Source: Micromonospora rubida
GTDB taxonomy: Bacteria > Actinomycetota > Actinomycetes > Mycobacteriales > Micromonosporaceae
Length of the DNA: 64,000 bases
NCBI RefSeq assembly: GCF_009908295.1
Contig: NZ_JAAALO010000012.1
Coordinates: forward strand, 1 to 64,000
Reading direction: 5' to 3'
Notes under the pieces: model-generated
The model's database searches: none
Told to the model about the DNA's origin: nothing
The model's input: only the letters and a program-made list of their open reading frames with translations
In this document: positions 16,180-24,349 of the stretch, one piece after another
Position numbering within the stretch: the first letter of the stretch is position 1
How the letters are laid out: each line of letters opens with the position of its first letter
Translations under genes and position numbers: made by a program

Positions 16180-16596
16180 GACGCTCCTCCCGGAACAGGT
16201 GCCGAGCTACGGGGGTTGCCATCTGCAATTTGCAGACGGAAAGGGGTTCGTCGGTGATCGATTACAATGTGTCGGATGCGCGCGCCGGAAGTTGTCCCCG
16301 GCCGGTGAAGAGGCGGTTCGCGGCCCATGGACGACGCTTCCGGTCCGGGTGGGTGCCGGTGCGGCGGAACGCCTGTGGCACCCGCCGGGTGGCACCACGA
16401 TCTGCTCGCTGGAATACGACGTGATGCGCCCAATACTCGTGCCACTCGCCGATCGGCACTGGCCAGACGATTGCCAATGTGCTGGTCAGATAATGGTCGT
16501 GAAGTGGACAGCCGGAGCCGGACGGGCCGCGCCGCCGGTTGCGAACCGGTAGCCTCCCCACCGTCCTGACGGACCATCCGCAGAGAGGAGACGGCC
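16180..16596. other. 417-bp divergent intergenic region with reversed GTCCGTCAG
   Basis: No credible gene is present; short frames here are Arg-rich with poor codon bias, and AT content is higher than in the coding parts (for example GTGATCGATTACAATGTGTC near 16252). The motif CTGACGGAC (GTCCGTCAG on the minus strand) sits at 16566-16574, pointing at the 15076-16179 gene ~390 bp away and lying 22 bp before the rightward gene. It probably holds both promoters. Confidence 0.5.
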
Positions 16597-17577
16597 CTGC
16601 GCCCCGGGAGCGAACCCCGCCCCTCGTACGAGGACGGGCTCCGGCAGGAACTGCTGGAGCTGCGTCGGGGGCCCGGTCTGCAGAGCAGCCCCCTGCTCCG
16701 TCGCCTGGGGCCGCGACTGGCCGACCTGTGTGGCATCTCGCCGGCGGAGCCGGACCCGGTGGTACGCGCGAAGGTGCGGGCCACCCTGCTGGCCCTCTCC
16801 GCCGACCTGCCCACCGATCTGCGTCGGGCCCTCGTGCTGGCGTACGCGCTCGATCCCGAGCACTCCTACCTGCGGCTGGACCGGCGGACGGACCAGCTCG
16901 CGCGCGAGCTGTCGTGCCAGCAGCGCACGGCACGCCGCCGGATCGACGAGGCGGTGGCCCGGCTGGTGCGCGCCGCCGTCGCGGACGCCCCGTCCGACAC
17001 GGGCCCGTCCTGGCACCTGCACGGCATGCACGCGCTGCTGCGGCTCGACACGCCGTCACCCGAGCTCTACGAGACGCGGGACGTCGTGGCGATCCGGCCG
17101 ATCGGGGAGATCACCGTGCAGTTCAGCCTGCCCCGGCGACCGGGCGACGACCGCCCGGAGCACGACGTCGCCGTCGACGTCCTCTACGGAGCCCGGATCC
17201 GGGAGGTGACCCGGCACAACGACGGGCAGTTCTTCCGGCTCGTGCTCACCCTGCCCCGGGTCCTGGCAGCCGGGGAGCGGCACGAGCTGTGCCTGCACTA
17301 CCGCGTTCCGGCAGGTCAGCCGATCCGGGAGCACTACGTCTTCCAGCCGCTCGCGCCGTGCGCCCGTTGCACCGTACGGCTGCGGTTCCCGCCCGGCGGC
17401 GGCCCCGCGCTGGTCTGGCGCCTGGACGGCGTGCCGCCGCGTTCCGTGGACGACCGTGCGCCGGGCGGGGACCGGCTCAGCCCGGACGCCATCGGCGAGG
17501 TGTGGTCGGCCTTCGAGGGCCTGCAACAGGGGTACGCGTACGGCGTGGCCTGGGCCGCCGCCGGCCCGGACGGCTGA
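16597..17577 (+). CDS. Island protein with HTH-like helical N-terminus; probable CTG start
   Basis: The frame is closed by TGA at 16567, yet it codes convincingly from about 16615 (YEDGLRQELLELRRGPGLQS, LADLCGI, VVRAKVRATLLALSADLP), well before the first GTG at 16759. The only well-placed initiator is CTG 16597, six bases after GAGGAG, giving 326 aa. Residues about 55-125 form a conserved actinobacterial helical/HTH region (TDQLARELSCQQRTARRRID). The C-terminal ~180 residues are beta-rich (EITVQFSLPRR, RHELCLHYRVPAGQPIREHY) and unassigned. It is probably a DNA-binding or signalling component of the island. A true start at 16759 would remove about 54 residues. Confidence 0.75.
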   Translation: MRPGSEPRPSYEDGLRQELLELRRGPGLQSSPLLRRLGPRLADLCGISPAEPDPVVRAKVRATLLALSADLPTDLRRALVLAYALDPEHSYLRLDRRTDQLARELSCQQRTARRRIDEAVARLVRAAVADAPSDTGPSWHLHGMHALLRLDTPSPELYETRDVVAIRPIGEITVQFSLPRRPGDDRPEHDVAVDVLYGARIREVTRHNDGQFFRLVLTLPRVLAAGERHELCLHYRVPAGQPIREHYVFQPLAPCARCTVRLRFPPGGGPALVWRLDGVPPRSVDDRAPGGDRLSPDAIGEVWSAFEGLQQGYAYGVAWAAAGPDG

Positions 17578-17622
17578 CGGGGCGTCCGGGCGGCGACGAC
17601 GTGCGGGCGGGACGGCGGCGCG

Positions 17623-17640
17623 GTCCGTCAGGTAGGGACG
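17623..17640 (+). promoter_or_regulatory. GTCCGTCAG motif, site 2
   Basis: GTCCGTCAGGTAGGGACG lies 124 bp upstream of GTG 17747, oriented with the six-gene operon 17747-24161. It probably marks the promoter of that operon. Confidence 0.5.
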
Positions 17641-17746
17641 TGGAGAGCTTTCCCACCCGGTCGCGGGCAGGCGGGTCCCGTGCCCGAAACGTGGTCCGGC
17701 GACCCACGGCGACGCCGCCCGGCCCGGCCGAGGGGGCGACCCCCCG

Positions 17747-18502
17747 GTGAACCCCTTCGCGCTGTTCGAGGACGACACGGACGAGCCGGACGAGATCGAC
17801 TTCGTCACCGACACGCACCGGCGCCGGTTCGTGGCCCTGCTGATCGACACCTCACGCTCGATGGCCGCCACCCAGAGCAACGGGGTGGTGGCCATCGACG
17901 CGCTCAACCGGGAGCTGGCCCGCTGGCTGCCGACAGTGCGCGCCGAGGGCCGCGGTCCGCTCCGGGACGTCGAGTTCGTGGTCGTCACCTTCGGCGCGGG
18001 TGGGGTGGGCGTGGTGTCCGGCGACGGCACGCCGTCGGCCGAGGACGGCGGGGCCTTCGTGCCCGCGTCGCGGCTGGAGTTGGCGCCGCTGGTGGCGGGA
18101 GGCGCGACGCCCATGGTGGAGGCGGTGGAGCTGGCGCTGACCCTCGTGGAGCAACGGCGGCGGCACGTGCAGACGGTCCACGCCCAGCAGACCGGCGGCC
18201 CACGGCTGATCCTGGTCAGCGACGGGGCGCCGACCGACGCCGAGGGCAACCCGACGGACGACTGGCGGCCGCTCGCCCGACGGCTGGAACAGTGGCGCTC
18301 GACGGGGCGGATGCGGCTGTTCGCGTTCGGTGTGCCGGGCGTCGACGACGAGGTGATGCGGGCACTCGCCACCCCCAGCGGCTACTTCCCCCTGGCGGAC
18401 CTCGACCTGAGGAAGCTGCTCGACCTGATCCTCGTGGCCACGTCCGAACACGTCGACTTCGAGCAGGTGCGCAGCCAGGTGTACGGGGACGAGTTCTGGT
18501 GA
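17747..18502 (+). CDS. TerY-like von Willebrand A domain protein
   Basis: This 251-aa protein has one vWA domain (about residues 28-225). The MIDAS motif is present as DTSRS (DxSxS) near residue 34, with further metal-site residues in GGATPM (Thr) and LVSDGAPTD (Asp). It lacks a signal peptide, so it is cytoplasmic, and resembles TerY, the vWA protein of tellurite-type stress loci. It is the first gene of an operon whose next two genes encode a PP2C phosphatase and a kinase, the published TerY-P triad order. The GTG start at 17747 gives FALFEDDTDEPDEIDF, an acidic N-terminal tail. Its stop overlaps the next start by 4 nt. Confidence 0.88.
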   Translation: MNPFALFEDDTDEPDEIDFVTDTHRRRFVALLIDTSRSMAATQSNGVVAIDALNRELARWLPTVRAEGRGPLRDVEFVVVTFGAGGVGVVSGDGTPSAEDGGAFVPASRLELAPLVAGGATPMVEAVELALTLVEQRRRHVQTVHAQQTGGPRLILVSDGAPTDAEGNPTDDWRPLARRLEQWRSTGRMRLFAFGVPGVDDEVMRALATPSGYFPLADLDLRKLLDLILVATSEHVDFEQVRSQVYGDEFW

Positions 18503-19278
18503 CGGCGCGGTGGTCGGTCCTGGCCGGCAGCGTCGCGGGCGGGGCGCACGCCCGCGCCGGGGTGAGCGGGCAGGACGCGTACGCGGTGCGGGAGGTCGAC
18601 GGCGTCCTGCTGCTGGTCGTCGCCGACGGAGCCGGCGGGCGTCGCTGCGCCGCAGTCGGCGCGTCGTTGGTCGTGGCGTTGGCGACGCAGGTGCTCGTCG
18701 CCCTCGTCCGGGACCGGCCACCGGGGACCGCCGTCGCCTGGTCCGCCCTGCTGGACGCCGCGCGGGACCAGCTCTTCCGGCGGTTCCGGCGGGCGGCGCG
18801 GGCCCTGGCGCGGGCCGCCGGCGGGTTCCGCCCCGAGGACCTCGCCACGACGGTGACCGTGGTGGTCGCCCACCCGCCGTGGGTCGGCGTGCTCGCCGTC
18901 GGCGACGGGGTGGTCGTGGTCCGCACCGACGGTGGCGACCTCGCCCTGCTGGCCGCCCCGCCGGACGCCGCCGGTCGGCCACCCGGCGCGACGGCGCTGC
19001 TGCCGACGGCGCGGGCCGAGGCGGACACCCGCCGGCTGGTCGCGCGGCTGCCCGACCTGACCGGGCTCGCCGTGTGCACCGACGGCCTGGACAGCCTCCT
19101 CGTCGAGTACGACGGGACCCGGCCCAGCCGGCCGGGCGCCGCCGCCTTCGGGCAGCTCTTCGCGCTGGTCGAGGCGGCCGACCCGGACCCGACGGCGCTG
19201 ACCCGGCTGCTCTGCGGCCGGCGGGTCGGCGCGCTCACCGACGACGACCGCACCCTCGTGCTGGCGGTGCCCCGATGA
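18499..19278 (+). CDS. PP2C-family Ser/Thr phosphatase-like protein
   Basis: This 259-aa protein follows the PP2C fold: SGQDAYAVREVDG near residue 23, VVADGAGGR near residue 42 (metal Asp and Gly), a central DLATTVTVVVAH, GVLAVGDGVVVVR, LAVCTDGLD near residue 195 (metal Asp), and DDRTLVLAV at the end. It probably removes phosphates placed by the kinase encoded next. GTG 18499 overlaps the vWA stop (GTGA), and its own stop overlaps the kinase ATG (ATGA), so translation is coupled. No membrane segment is seen. Substrate proteins are unknown, though the vWA or AAA+ proteins of the operon are candidates. Confidence 0.88.
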   Translation: MTARWSVLAGSVAGGAHARAGVSGQDAYAVREVDGVLLLVVADGAGGRRCAAVGASLVVALATQVLVALVRDRPPGTAVAWSALLDAARDQLFRRFRRAARALARAAGGFRPEDLATTVTVVVAHPPWVGVLAVGDGVVVVRTDGGDLALLAAPPDAAGRPPGATALLPTARAEADTRRLVARLPDLTGLAVCTDGLDSLLVEYDGTRPSRPGAAAFGQLFALVEAADPDPTALTRLLCGRRVGALTDDDRTLVLAVPR

Positions 19279-20321
19279 GCCTCGACGTGTGGCTGATCGC
19301 CCCGGACGGACGCCGGTCGGCCGCCAGCCTGGGCGCACCGGTCGGGTCGGCCGGCTCCCAGGGGCGGGTCTTCGGGCTGCGGGACCGGCCGGACACGGTG
19401 GTGAAGGTGCTGCACCGCGCGGACCGGGTGCACCTGGCCGACCGGCTGCGGGTCATGCTCGCCGACCCGGCCGGATGGGTCGGTGGGTCCGGGCAGCCGC
19501 TGGTGGCCTGGCCGAGCGCCGCGGTGCACCGGCGCGACGACGGCCGGCTGCTCGGCTACGCCGCGCCCCGGCTCGCCCACCCGCGCTTCGCCCCGCTGCC
19601 GACCCTGTTCAACCCGGCCGTCCGGGCCCGGATGCTGCCCGGCGCGACGTGGTCCTGGTGGCTGACCGTGGCGGAGGAGCTGGCACGTGTCGTCCACGTC
19701 GTGCACCAGCGCGGGCACGTGGTCGGTGACCTCGCACCGGCGAACGTCTTCGTCTCCGCGTCCGGGGGCGTCTGCCTCATCGACGCGGACGGCTGGCAGC
19801 TGCGCGACCCGGTGACCGGGTCGGACCTGACGTGCCCGTTCTCCCGGCCGGAGTACACGGCGCCCGAGCACCTGGACGAGCCGTCGCGCCGGCGGGAACC
19901 GGCCAGTGACCACTGGGCCCTGGCCGTGCTGGTGGCTCAGCTCGCCTGCCTCGGCTTCCATCCCTTCGGTGGCGTGCCCCGGGAGGCCGCCGGGCCGGTC
20001 GAGGAGGTCGACAACGTCCGGCTCCGCCGGTGCCGGCTGCTCGGCGCCGACGTCCGGGTGCCCGCCGCCGCCCTCCCGCCGGAGGCCCTGCCCGGGGTGC
20101 TGCGCCGCAGGCTCGGCGATGCCCTCGACGCCGGGCACACCACGCCCGCCGCCCGCCCCGGCCCGCAGTCCTGGGCGGCGGCCCTCGCGTACGCCAGGGA
20201 CAGCCTGGTGCCCTGCCCCGCCGTGGCGACCCACGTGTACCCGCGCGAGGGCCGGCACTGCCCCTGGTGCCGGATGGTCGGGGCCGGAGCATCCGACCCG
20301 TTCCCCGGAGGTGGACGATGA
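19275..20321 (+). CDS. TerY-C-like protein kinase with C-terminal Cys motif
   Basis: This 348-aa protein is a Ser/Thr kinase-like enzyme. The ATP lobe is short (GSAGSQGRVFGLRDRPDTVV then KVLH, with the Lys near residue 44). The catalytic loop is VVGDLAPANVFVS, keeping Asp and Asn of the HRD-x4-N motif although HRD is replaced by VGD, and the DFG motif is IDADG. After helical segments, the C-terminus ends CPAVATHVYPREGRHCPWCRM, a zinc-ribbon-like Cys/His set as in TerY-C kinases. The variant HRD suggests modest or altered activity. It completes the vWA-phosphatase-kinase triad; all junctions overlap by 4 nt. Confidence 0.85.
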   Translation: MSLDVWLIAPDGRRSAASLGAPVGSAGSQGRVFGLRDRPDTVVKVLHRADRVHLADRLRVMLADPAGWVGGSGQPLVAWPSAAVHRRDDGRLLGYAAPRLAHPRFAPLPTLFNPAVRARMLPGATWSWWLTVAEELARVVHVVHQRGHVVGDLAPANVFVSASGGVCLIDADGWQLRDPVTGSDLTCPFSRPEYTAPEHLDEPSRRREPASDHWALAVLVAQLACLGFHPFGGVPREAAGPVEEVDNVRLRRCRLLGADVRVPAAALPPEALPGVLRRRLGDALDAGHTTPAARPGPQSWAAALAYARDSLVPCPAVATHVYPREGRHCPWCRMVGAGASDPFPGGGR

Positions 20322-21067
20322 CGACGACGATCGAGATCAGCCGGGTCGCCGACCGTACCGCCGTGCTCGGTCCCGGTCTGCGCGCGGTCGTCTGGGTCCG
20401 GGGCTGCCCGCTGCGGTGCGCGGGGTGCGTCGCGCCCGAGGACCTCCCCTTCACCGGCGGGACCACCCGCACCGTCGACGACCTGGCCGGCTGGCTCGGC
20501 GGCCTGCCGCCGGAGATCACCGGTGTGACGTTCTCCGGTGGCGAGCCGATGGCGCAGGCGGCGGGGCTCGGCGCGCTGGTGGACCGGATCCGGGCCGGCC
20601 GCGACTGGTCGGTGATGTCGTTCAGCGGATACCCGATCGAGCACCTGCGCCGGCACGGCGACTCGGCCCAGCGGCGGCTGCTGGGGCAGCTCGACATCCT
20701 CGTGGACGGTCCCTACGTGGCGGCCCGGCACGCCGACCTGAGGTGGCGCGGCTCCGCGAACCAGCGGCTGCACTTCCTCACCGACCGGCACGCGCCGCCG
20801 GACCGGGACGGCTCGGCGGGGATCGAGCTGCACCTGACCGGCGACGGCGTCGAGTGGATCGGTGTTCCGCCGGTGGCCGACTTCCGCGCCGGGTTCGAGG
20901 CCGCCATGGCGGCCCGGGGAGTCGTGCTCGCGCCGCCCGGTGACGCTGCGCCACCGCCGGACGATTCCGCGCCGCCTGGCGGTTCCGCGCCGCCTGGCGA
21001 TTCCGCGCTGCCCGGCGGTTCCGCGCTGCCCGACGATTCCGCGCTGCCCGACGAGAGAGGCCGATGA
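20318..21067 (+). CDS. Radical SAM protein, NrdG/activase-like, with repetitive tail
   Basis: This 249-aa protein carries the [4Fe-4S] motif CPLRCAGC (CxxxCxxC, residues 30-37) and TFSGGEPM, the GGE SAM-binding motif, as in the anaerobic activating enzymes (NrdG and relatives). Such enzymes generate 5'-deoxyadenosyl radicals, often to make a glycyl radical on a partner. No glycyl-radical enzyme is encoded nearby, so its substrate is open; a peptide or protein modification is possible. Residues 208-245 are low-complexity (SAPPGGSAPPGDSALPGGSA), encoded by an 18-bp tandem repeat. The ATG at 20318 follows CCCGGAGGTGGACG and overlaps the kinase stop. Confidence 0.88.
   Translation: MTTTIEISRVADRTAVLGPGLRAVVWVRGCPLRCAGCVAPEDLPFTGGTTRTVDDLAGWLGGLPPEITGVTFSGGEPMAQAAGLGALVDRIRAGRDWSVMSFSGYPIEHLRRHGDSAQRRLLGQLDILVDGPYVAARHADLRWRGSANQRLHFLTDRHAPPDRDGSAGIELHLTGDGVEWIGVPPVADFRAGFEAAMAARGVVLAPPGDAAPPPDDSAPPGGSAPPGDSALPGGSALPDDSALPDERGR
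20960..21049 (+). repeat. Five 18-bp tandem repeats in radical SAM gene tail
   Basis: There are five units of 18 bp of the form G(A/G)C-G(A/G)T-TCC-GCG-C(C/T)G-C(C/T)(C/T), at 20960, 20978, 20996, 21014 and 21032. They encode (D/G)(D/G)SA(P/L)P and keep the frame, so the copy number can change without a frameshift. This makes a flexible Ser/Pro tail of probably variable length. Confidence 0.85.
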
Positions 21068-22290
21068 TGTCCGGAAGCCCGAAGTACACGACCGTCGCGC
21101 TCGACGCCGCCCGCCAGGCCCAGGTGGAGGCCGCCCGCCGGCGGCGCGAGGAGGAACGTCGGCGACGCCGGGAGGAGGCCCGCCGGCGGCGGCTCGACGC
21201 CGGCATCGCAGCCGCGACCGCGCGCAGGGACGCCCTGACGGCGCGGCTGCGCCACCTCGCCGACACGGCCCGGGCGCTGCCCCAGGGCACCGAGGTGACC
21301 GCGGAGGTCGCCCGGCTCGCCGCGCTGCCCCAGCCCGCAGACGAGGCCGGCCTCGCCCGAGCCGGCGGGGAGCTGCGCCGCGCGGAGCGCCGCGCGGACG
21401 CGTTGACCGCCGCCGTGGCGGGGGAGCTGACCCGCCGGGAGCACGGCCGCGCCCTGGACCTCATCCTCGAACCGCTCGGTGAGCTGGTCGACCGCGAACG
21501 CCTCGACCCGGCCGGGCACCGGTCCGTCGCGGCGCTGCGGGCCGAGGCGCAGGACCGCACCGGGGACGCCCGGCGATTCGCCGAGACCCACCAGCGGCTC
21601 GGCGCGGCCGTCGGGGCGCACCTGGAGACGGTCCGCGACCGGCAGGGCCAGCTGCTGCGGCTGGCCACGGAGACCGACGAACTCGCCGGCCGGCTGGCCG
21701 TCGTGCTGACCGACGCCGAGGCGGCGGGCGTCGCGGTGACCGGGGCGGCCGAGCTGCGCGCAGAGGTGGCCGACCTGCGCGGGGAACGGGACGCCGGGAA
21801 CCTGAGCCGCTGGGAGCACCGGGCGGACGGGCTGCGCCGCCGCGTCGAGGCGGTGACGGCCGACGTCGACGCCCGCCTCGACCAGCTGGAGCGGATGGCG
21901 GTCATCGTGGAGGCGGCCAGCGCCGCGCTGCCCGCCGCCGGCCTGCGGGTGGTGCCGGGCAGCCTGGCGGAGCGGGACGCGACGGTGGTCTTCCTCGCCC
22001 AGCGCGCCGACGGGTCGGCCATCGAGCTCACCGTGCACGCCGATGACGGCCGGGGGGACCGGCTGGAGTACCGCAGCGACGGGATCGACACGGTGGTGGA
22101 GACCTCGCCGGACGGCGGGACCTCCCGTTGCGACCTGACCGAGGAACTGCTCGAACGCTTCCACGTCGAGCTCGACCGGCAGGGCGTGACCGCCGACGGC
22201 CTGCACTGGGAGGGCAAACCCGGCCAGCCCCGGCCGCCCGCCCGCCAGGCCCGGGAGCGCGCCGGCCACGACGACCGGAGCCGGCAGTGA
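21064..22290 (+). CDS. Coiled-coil protein of the TerY-type operon
   Basis: This 408-aa protein starts with MMSGSPKYTTVALDAARQAQ and runs into a very basic coiled coil (about residues 20-50, RRRREEERRRRREEARRRR). Long Ala/Leu/Arg heptads continue to about 280. Residues about 285-390 appear globular and beta-rich (GLRVVPGSLAERDATVVFLA, then SAIELTVHADDGRGDRLEYR). There is no membrane segment. The family is unknown to me; the position between the radical SAM and AAA+ genes, with overlaps on both sides, suggests it is a scaffold or a substrate adaptor of the AAA+ protein. Confidence 0.85.
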   Translation: MMSGSPKYTTVALDAARQAQVEAARRRREEERRRRREEARRRRLDAGIAAATARRDALTARLRHLADTARALPQGTEVTAEVARLAALPQPADEAGLARAGGELRRAERRADALTAAVAGELTRREHGRALDLILEPLGELVDRERLDPAGHRSVAALRAEAQDRTGDARRFAETHQRLGAAVGAHLETVRDRQGQLLRLATETDELAGRLAVVLTDAEAAGVAVTGAAELRAEVADLRGERDAGNLSRWEHRADGLRRRVEAVTADVDARLDQLERMAVIVEAASAALPAAGLRVVPGSLAERDATVVFLAQRADGSAIELTVHADDGRGDRLEYRSDGIDTVVETSPDGGTSRCDLTEELLERFHVELDRQGVTADGLHWEGKPGQPRPPARQARERAGHDDRSRQ

Positions 22291-24161
22291 GCGACGGCTC
22301 GACAGACCGGCCCACGGCCCGGCCGGCCGCGGCCTGGCTGGAGCGGGTCACCGCGGAGATCGCCCGGGGCCGGCACGTGATCATCCACGGCAACGTCCGC
22401 GACCTGGTCCGGTGGGACCGGTCGTTCCAGCCGTTGCGCAACGCGGTCACCGGGCTGCTGTCGGTCTTCGGCTACCAGCTGACCGGCTACTACGACCTGA
22501 TCGACGGGTTGAGCTTCGCGGGCCCGGACGACGAGCGGGAGTTCCAGCGGCTGACCGCCGCAGGCGGCGAGCGCCCCGCCGCGCCCGAGCCGGCAGCGTC
22601 GACCGACCGGGCCGGCGCGGTCCGGAACCGGTTCGCCGCAGCCCTGCGGGACGCCCCGGCGCCGACGTTGAGCAACCCGTACGACGCGCTGGCCGCGATC
22701 CGTACGGTGCTGCGGCAGGGCGCCACCTCGTCGGCGTTCATCGTCGACCTGGTCGATCTCATGCTCGCGCCGCCCGATCGCGGCGGGGACGCCGAGCGCC
22801 GCCTGTTGGGCACCATGGCCAAGGCGATGACCGAAGCGGCCCAGACCGGCCCGGTGCGTAACCTGCTCGTGCTGGTCGCCGACGACCTGGGCACCCTGCC
22901 GGCCTGGCTCTACCGGGACCGGCCGTACGTCCAGGTGGTCGAGGCGGCGCTGCCGACCTTCGACGAGCGGCACGTGTACCTGCACCAGCAGGCCCGCCAC
23001 TTCCACCAGGCGGCCGACGCCCGGCGGCCCTCCGACGACCTGAGGGTGCTGGCCAACCTCAGCGAGGGCATGGCGATCACCGAACTGGACGGCCTGTGGC
23101 GGATGAGCAAGCTCCAGCGCGTCCCGCTGGACGAGCCCCGGACGCTGATGAAACGCACCCTCTTCGGCCCCCGGCGGGACCCCTGGCGGCAGGTCCGGGA
23201 CCGGCTCACCCGGTTCGCCCCCATGGTCGAGGGCCGGGTCATCGGCCAGCCCGTCGCGGTCGAACGGGTCCGCCGGGCGCTGACGGCGGCCACCGTCGGC
23301 ATCGACTTCGTGGCCGACCCGCACAGCTCCGAGTCGCGCCCCAAGGGGATCTTCTTCTTCGTCGGGCCCACCGGTGTCGGCAAGACGGAGCTCGCCCGGG
23401 CGCTGAGCGAGTTCGTCTTCGACGACGAGACCGCGCTGGCCCGGTTCGACATGTCGACGTTCGCCGAGTCGCACTCCGCGGAGCGGCTGACCGGAGCGCC
23501 ACCCGGGTACGTCGGCCACGAACGCGGCGGGGAGCTCACGAACCGGGTGAGCCAGCGCCCGTTCAGCGTGCTGCTCTTCGACGAGATCGAGAAGGCGCAC
23601 GCCTCGGTGTTCGACAAGTTCCTCCAGGTGCTCGACGACGGTCGGCTCACGGACGCGCTGGGCAACACCGCCTACTTCTCCGAGACGATCATCATCTTCA
23701 CGTCGAACCTGGGGGCCGCCGAGACGTACGGCTGGCCCGACGGCGGTGAACTGCCCGACTACGACACGGTCACCACGCACTTCGAACGCGCCGTCCGCGA
23801 GCACTTCACCACCGGGCTCGGGCGGCCCGAGCTGCTCGGCCGGCTGGGCGGCGGGATCACCGTCTTCGACATCCTGCGACCGGAGTTCGTCGATCGCATC
23901 GTCCGCAAGCTGCTGGCGCAGCTCACCGCCAGCGCCGGCCGCCAGGGCGTGCGACTGACCGTCGACGAAGAGGCCGTCGTGCTGCGGGTGCAGGAGGTGA
24001 TGCGCCGGCCGGAGGCGCTGCGGCTCGGGGTGCGCAGCATCCGCGACGCCCTGGACCGCCTGGTGCGGGACCCTCTGGTGGGGCACGTCTTCGACCATCC
24101 CGGGCAGGTCTCCCTGCACCTGTCGGTCGGGCCGCGCGGCACGGTGATCCGGGACGCCTGA
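22287..24161 (+). CDS. ClpB-like AAA+ ATPase with degenerate N-terminal AAA-like region
   Basis: This 624-aa protein has two parts. The N-terminal ~320 residues look like an AAA-related region (RGRHVIIHGNVRDLVRWDRS, a late SAFIVDLVDLML) but have no recognisable Walker A lysine. The C-terminal half is a full AAA+ module of the ClpA/B C-terminal type: Walker A GPTGVGKTEL near residue 362, substrate loop GYVGHERGG, Walker B LLFDEIEKAH near residue 431, sensor-1 FTSNLGA and arginine-finger region GRPELLGRL. It probably remodels or unfolds a partner protein. It is the last gene of the operon and ends 2 bp from the convergent gene at 24164. Confidence 0.9.
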   Translation: MSDGSTDRPTARPAAAWLERVTAEIARGRHVIIHGNVRDLVRWDRSFQPLRNAVTGLLSVFGYQLTGYYDLIDGLSFAGPDDEREFQRLTAAGGERPAAPEPAASTDRAGAVRNRFAAALRDAPAPTLSNPYDALAAIRTVLRQGATSSAFIVDLVDLMLAPPDRGGDAERRLLGTMAKAMTEAAQTGPVRNLLVLVADDLGTLPAWLYRDRPYVQVVEAALPTFDERHVYLHQQARHFHQAADARRPSDDLRVLANLSEGMAITELDGLWRMSKLQRVPLDEPRTLMKRTLFGPRRDPWRQVRDRLTRFAPMVEGRVIGQPVAVERVRRALTAATVGIDFVADPHSSESRPKGIFFFVGPTGVGKTELARALSEFVFDDETALARFDMSTFAESHSAERLTGAPPGYVGHERGGELTNRVSQRPFSVLLFDEIEKAHASVFDKFLQVLDDGRLTDALGNTAYFSETIIIFTSNLGAAETYGWPDGGELPDYDTVTTHFERAVREHFTTGLGRPELLGRLGGGITVFDILRPEFVDRIVRKLLAQLTASAGRQGVRLTVDEEAVVLRVQEVMRRPEALRLGVRSIRDALDRLVRDPLVGHVFDHPGQVSLHLSVGPRGTVIRDA

Positions 24162-24163
24162 CG

Positions 24164-24349
24164 TCACTCGGTCAGCGGCGCCCAGAGCTGGGCGATGACC
24201 TCGGCGCCGCGCCGGCAGGCCGCGCCGACGACGCCGGTCAGGCCGTCCGCGAGCAGGCCGGCGACCAACACGCCGGCCAGGGCGACGAGGACCGTCAGCC
24301 GCGCGGCACGGTGGGCCGGTGGGAGTTGCTGCCGTCCGCCGTCAGTCAA
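24164..24349 (-). CDS. Small single-TM protein at the end of the GTPase operon
   Basis: This 61-aa protein has one hydrophobic segment (LTVLVALAGVLVAGLLADGL, about residues 18-37). Its ATG at 24349 overlaps the stop of the GTPase gene at 24342 by 8 nt, a typical operon junction. Its stop is only 2 bp from the convergent AAA+ gene. It could be a membrane anchor or regulator of the GTPase. Being short, it may be spurious, but the overlap and TM pattern favour a real gene. Confidence 0.55.
   Translation of the reverse strand: MTDGGRQQLPPAHRAARLTVLVALAGVLVAGLLADGLTGVVGAACRRGAEVIAQLWAPLTE

Noticed and set aside
20778..24167. 1129-codon leftward frame opposite the radical SAM, coiled-coil and AAA+ genes
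   Set aside because: Its translation is repetitive Arg/Ser/Ala with no motif, and the plus-strand genes show P-loop and Fe-S motifs.
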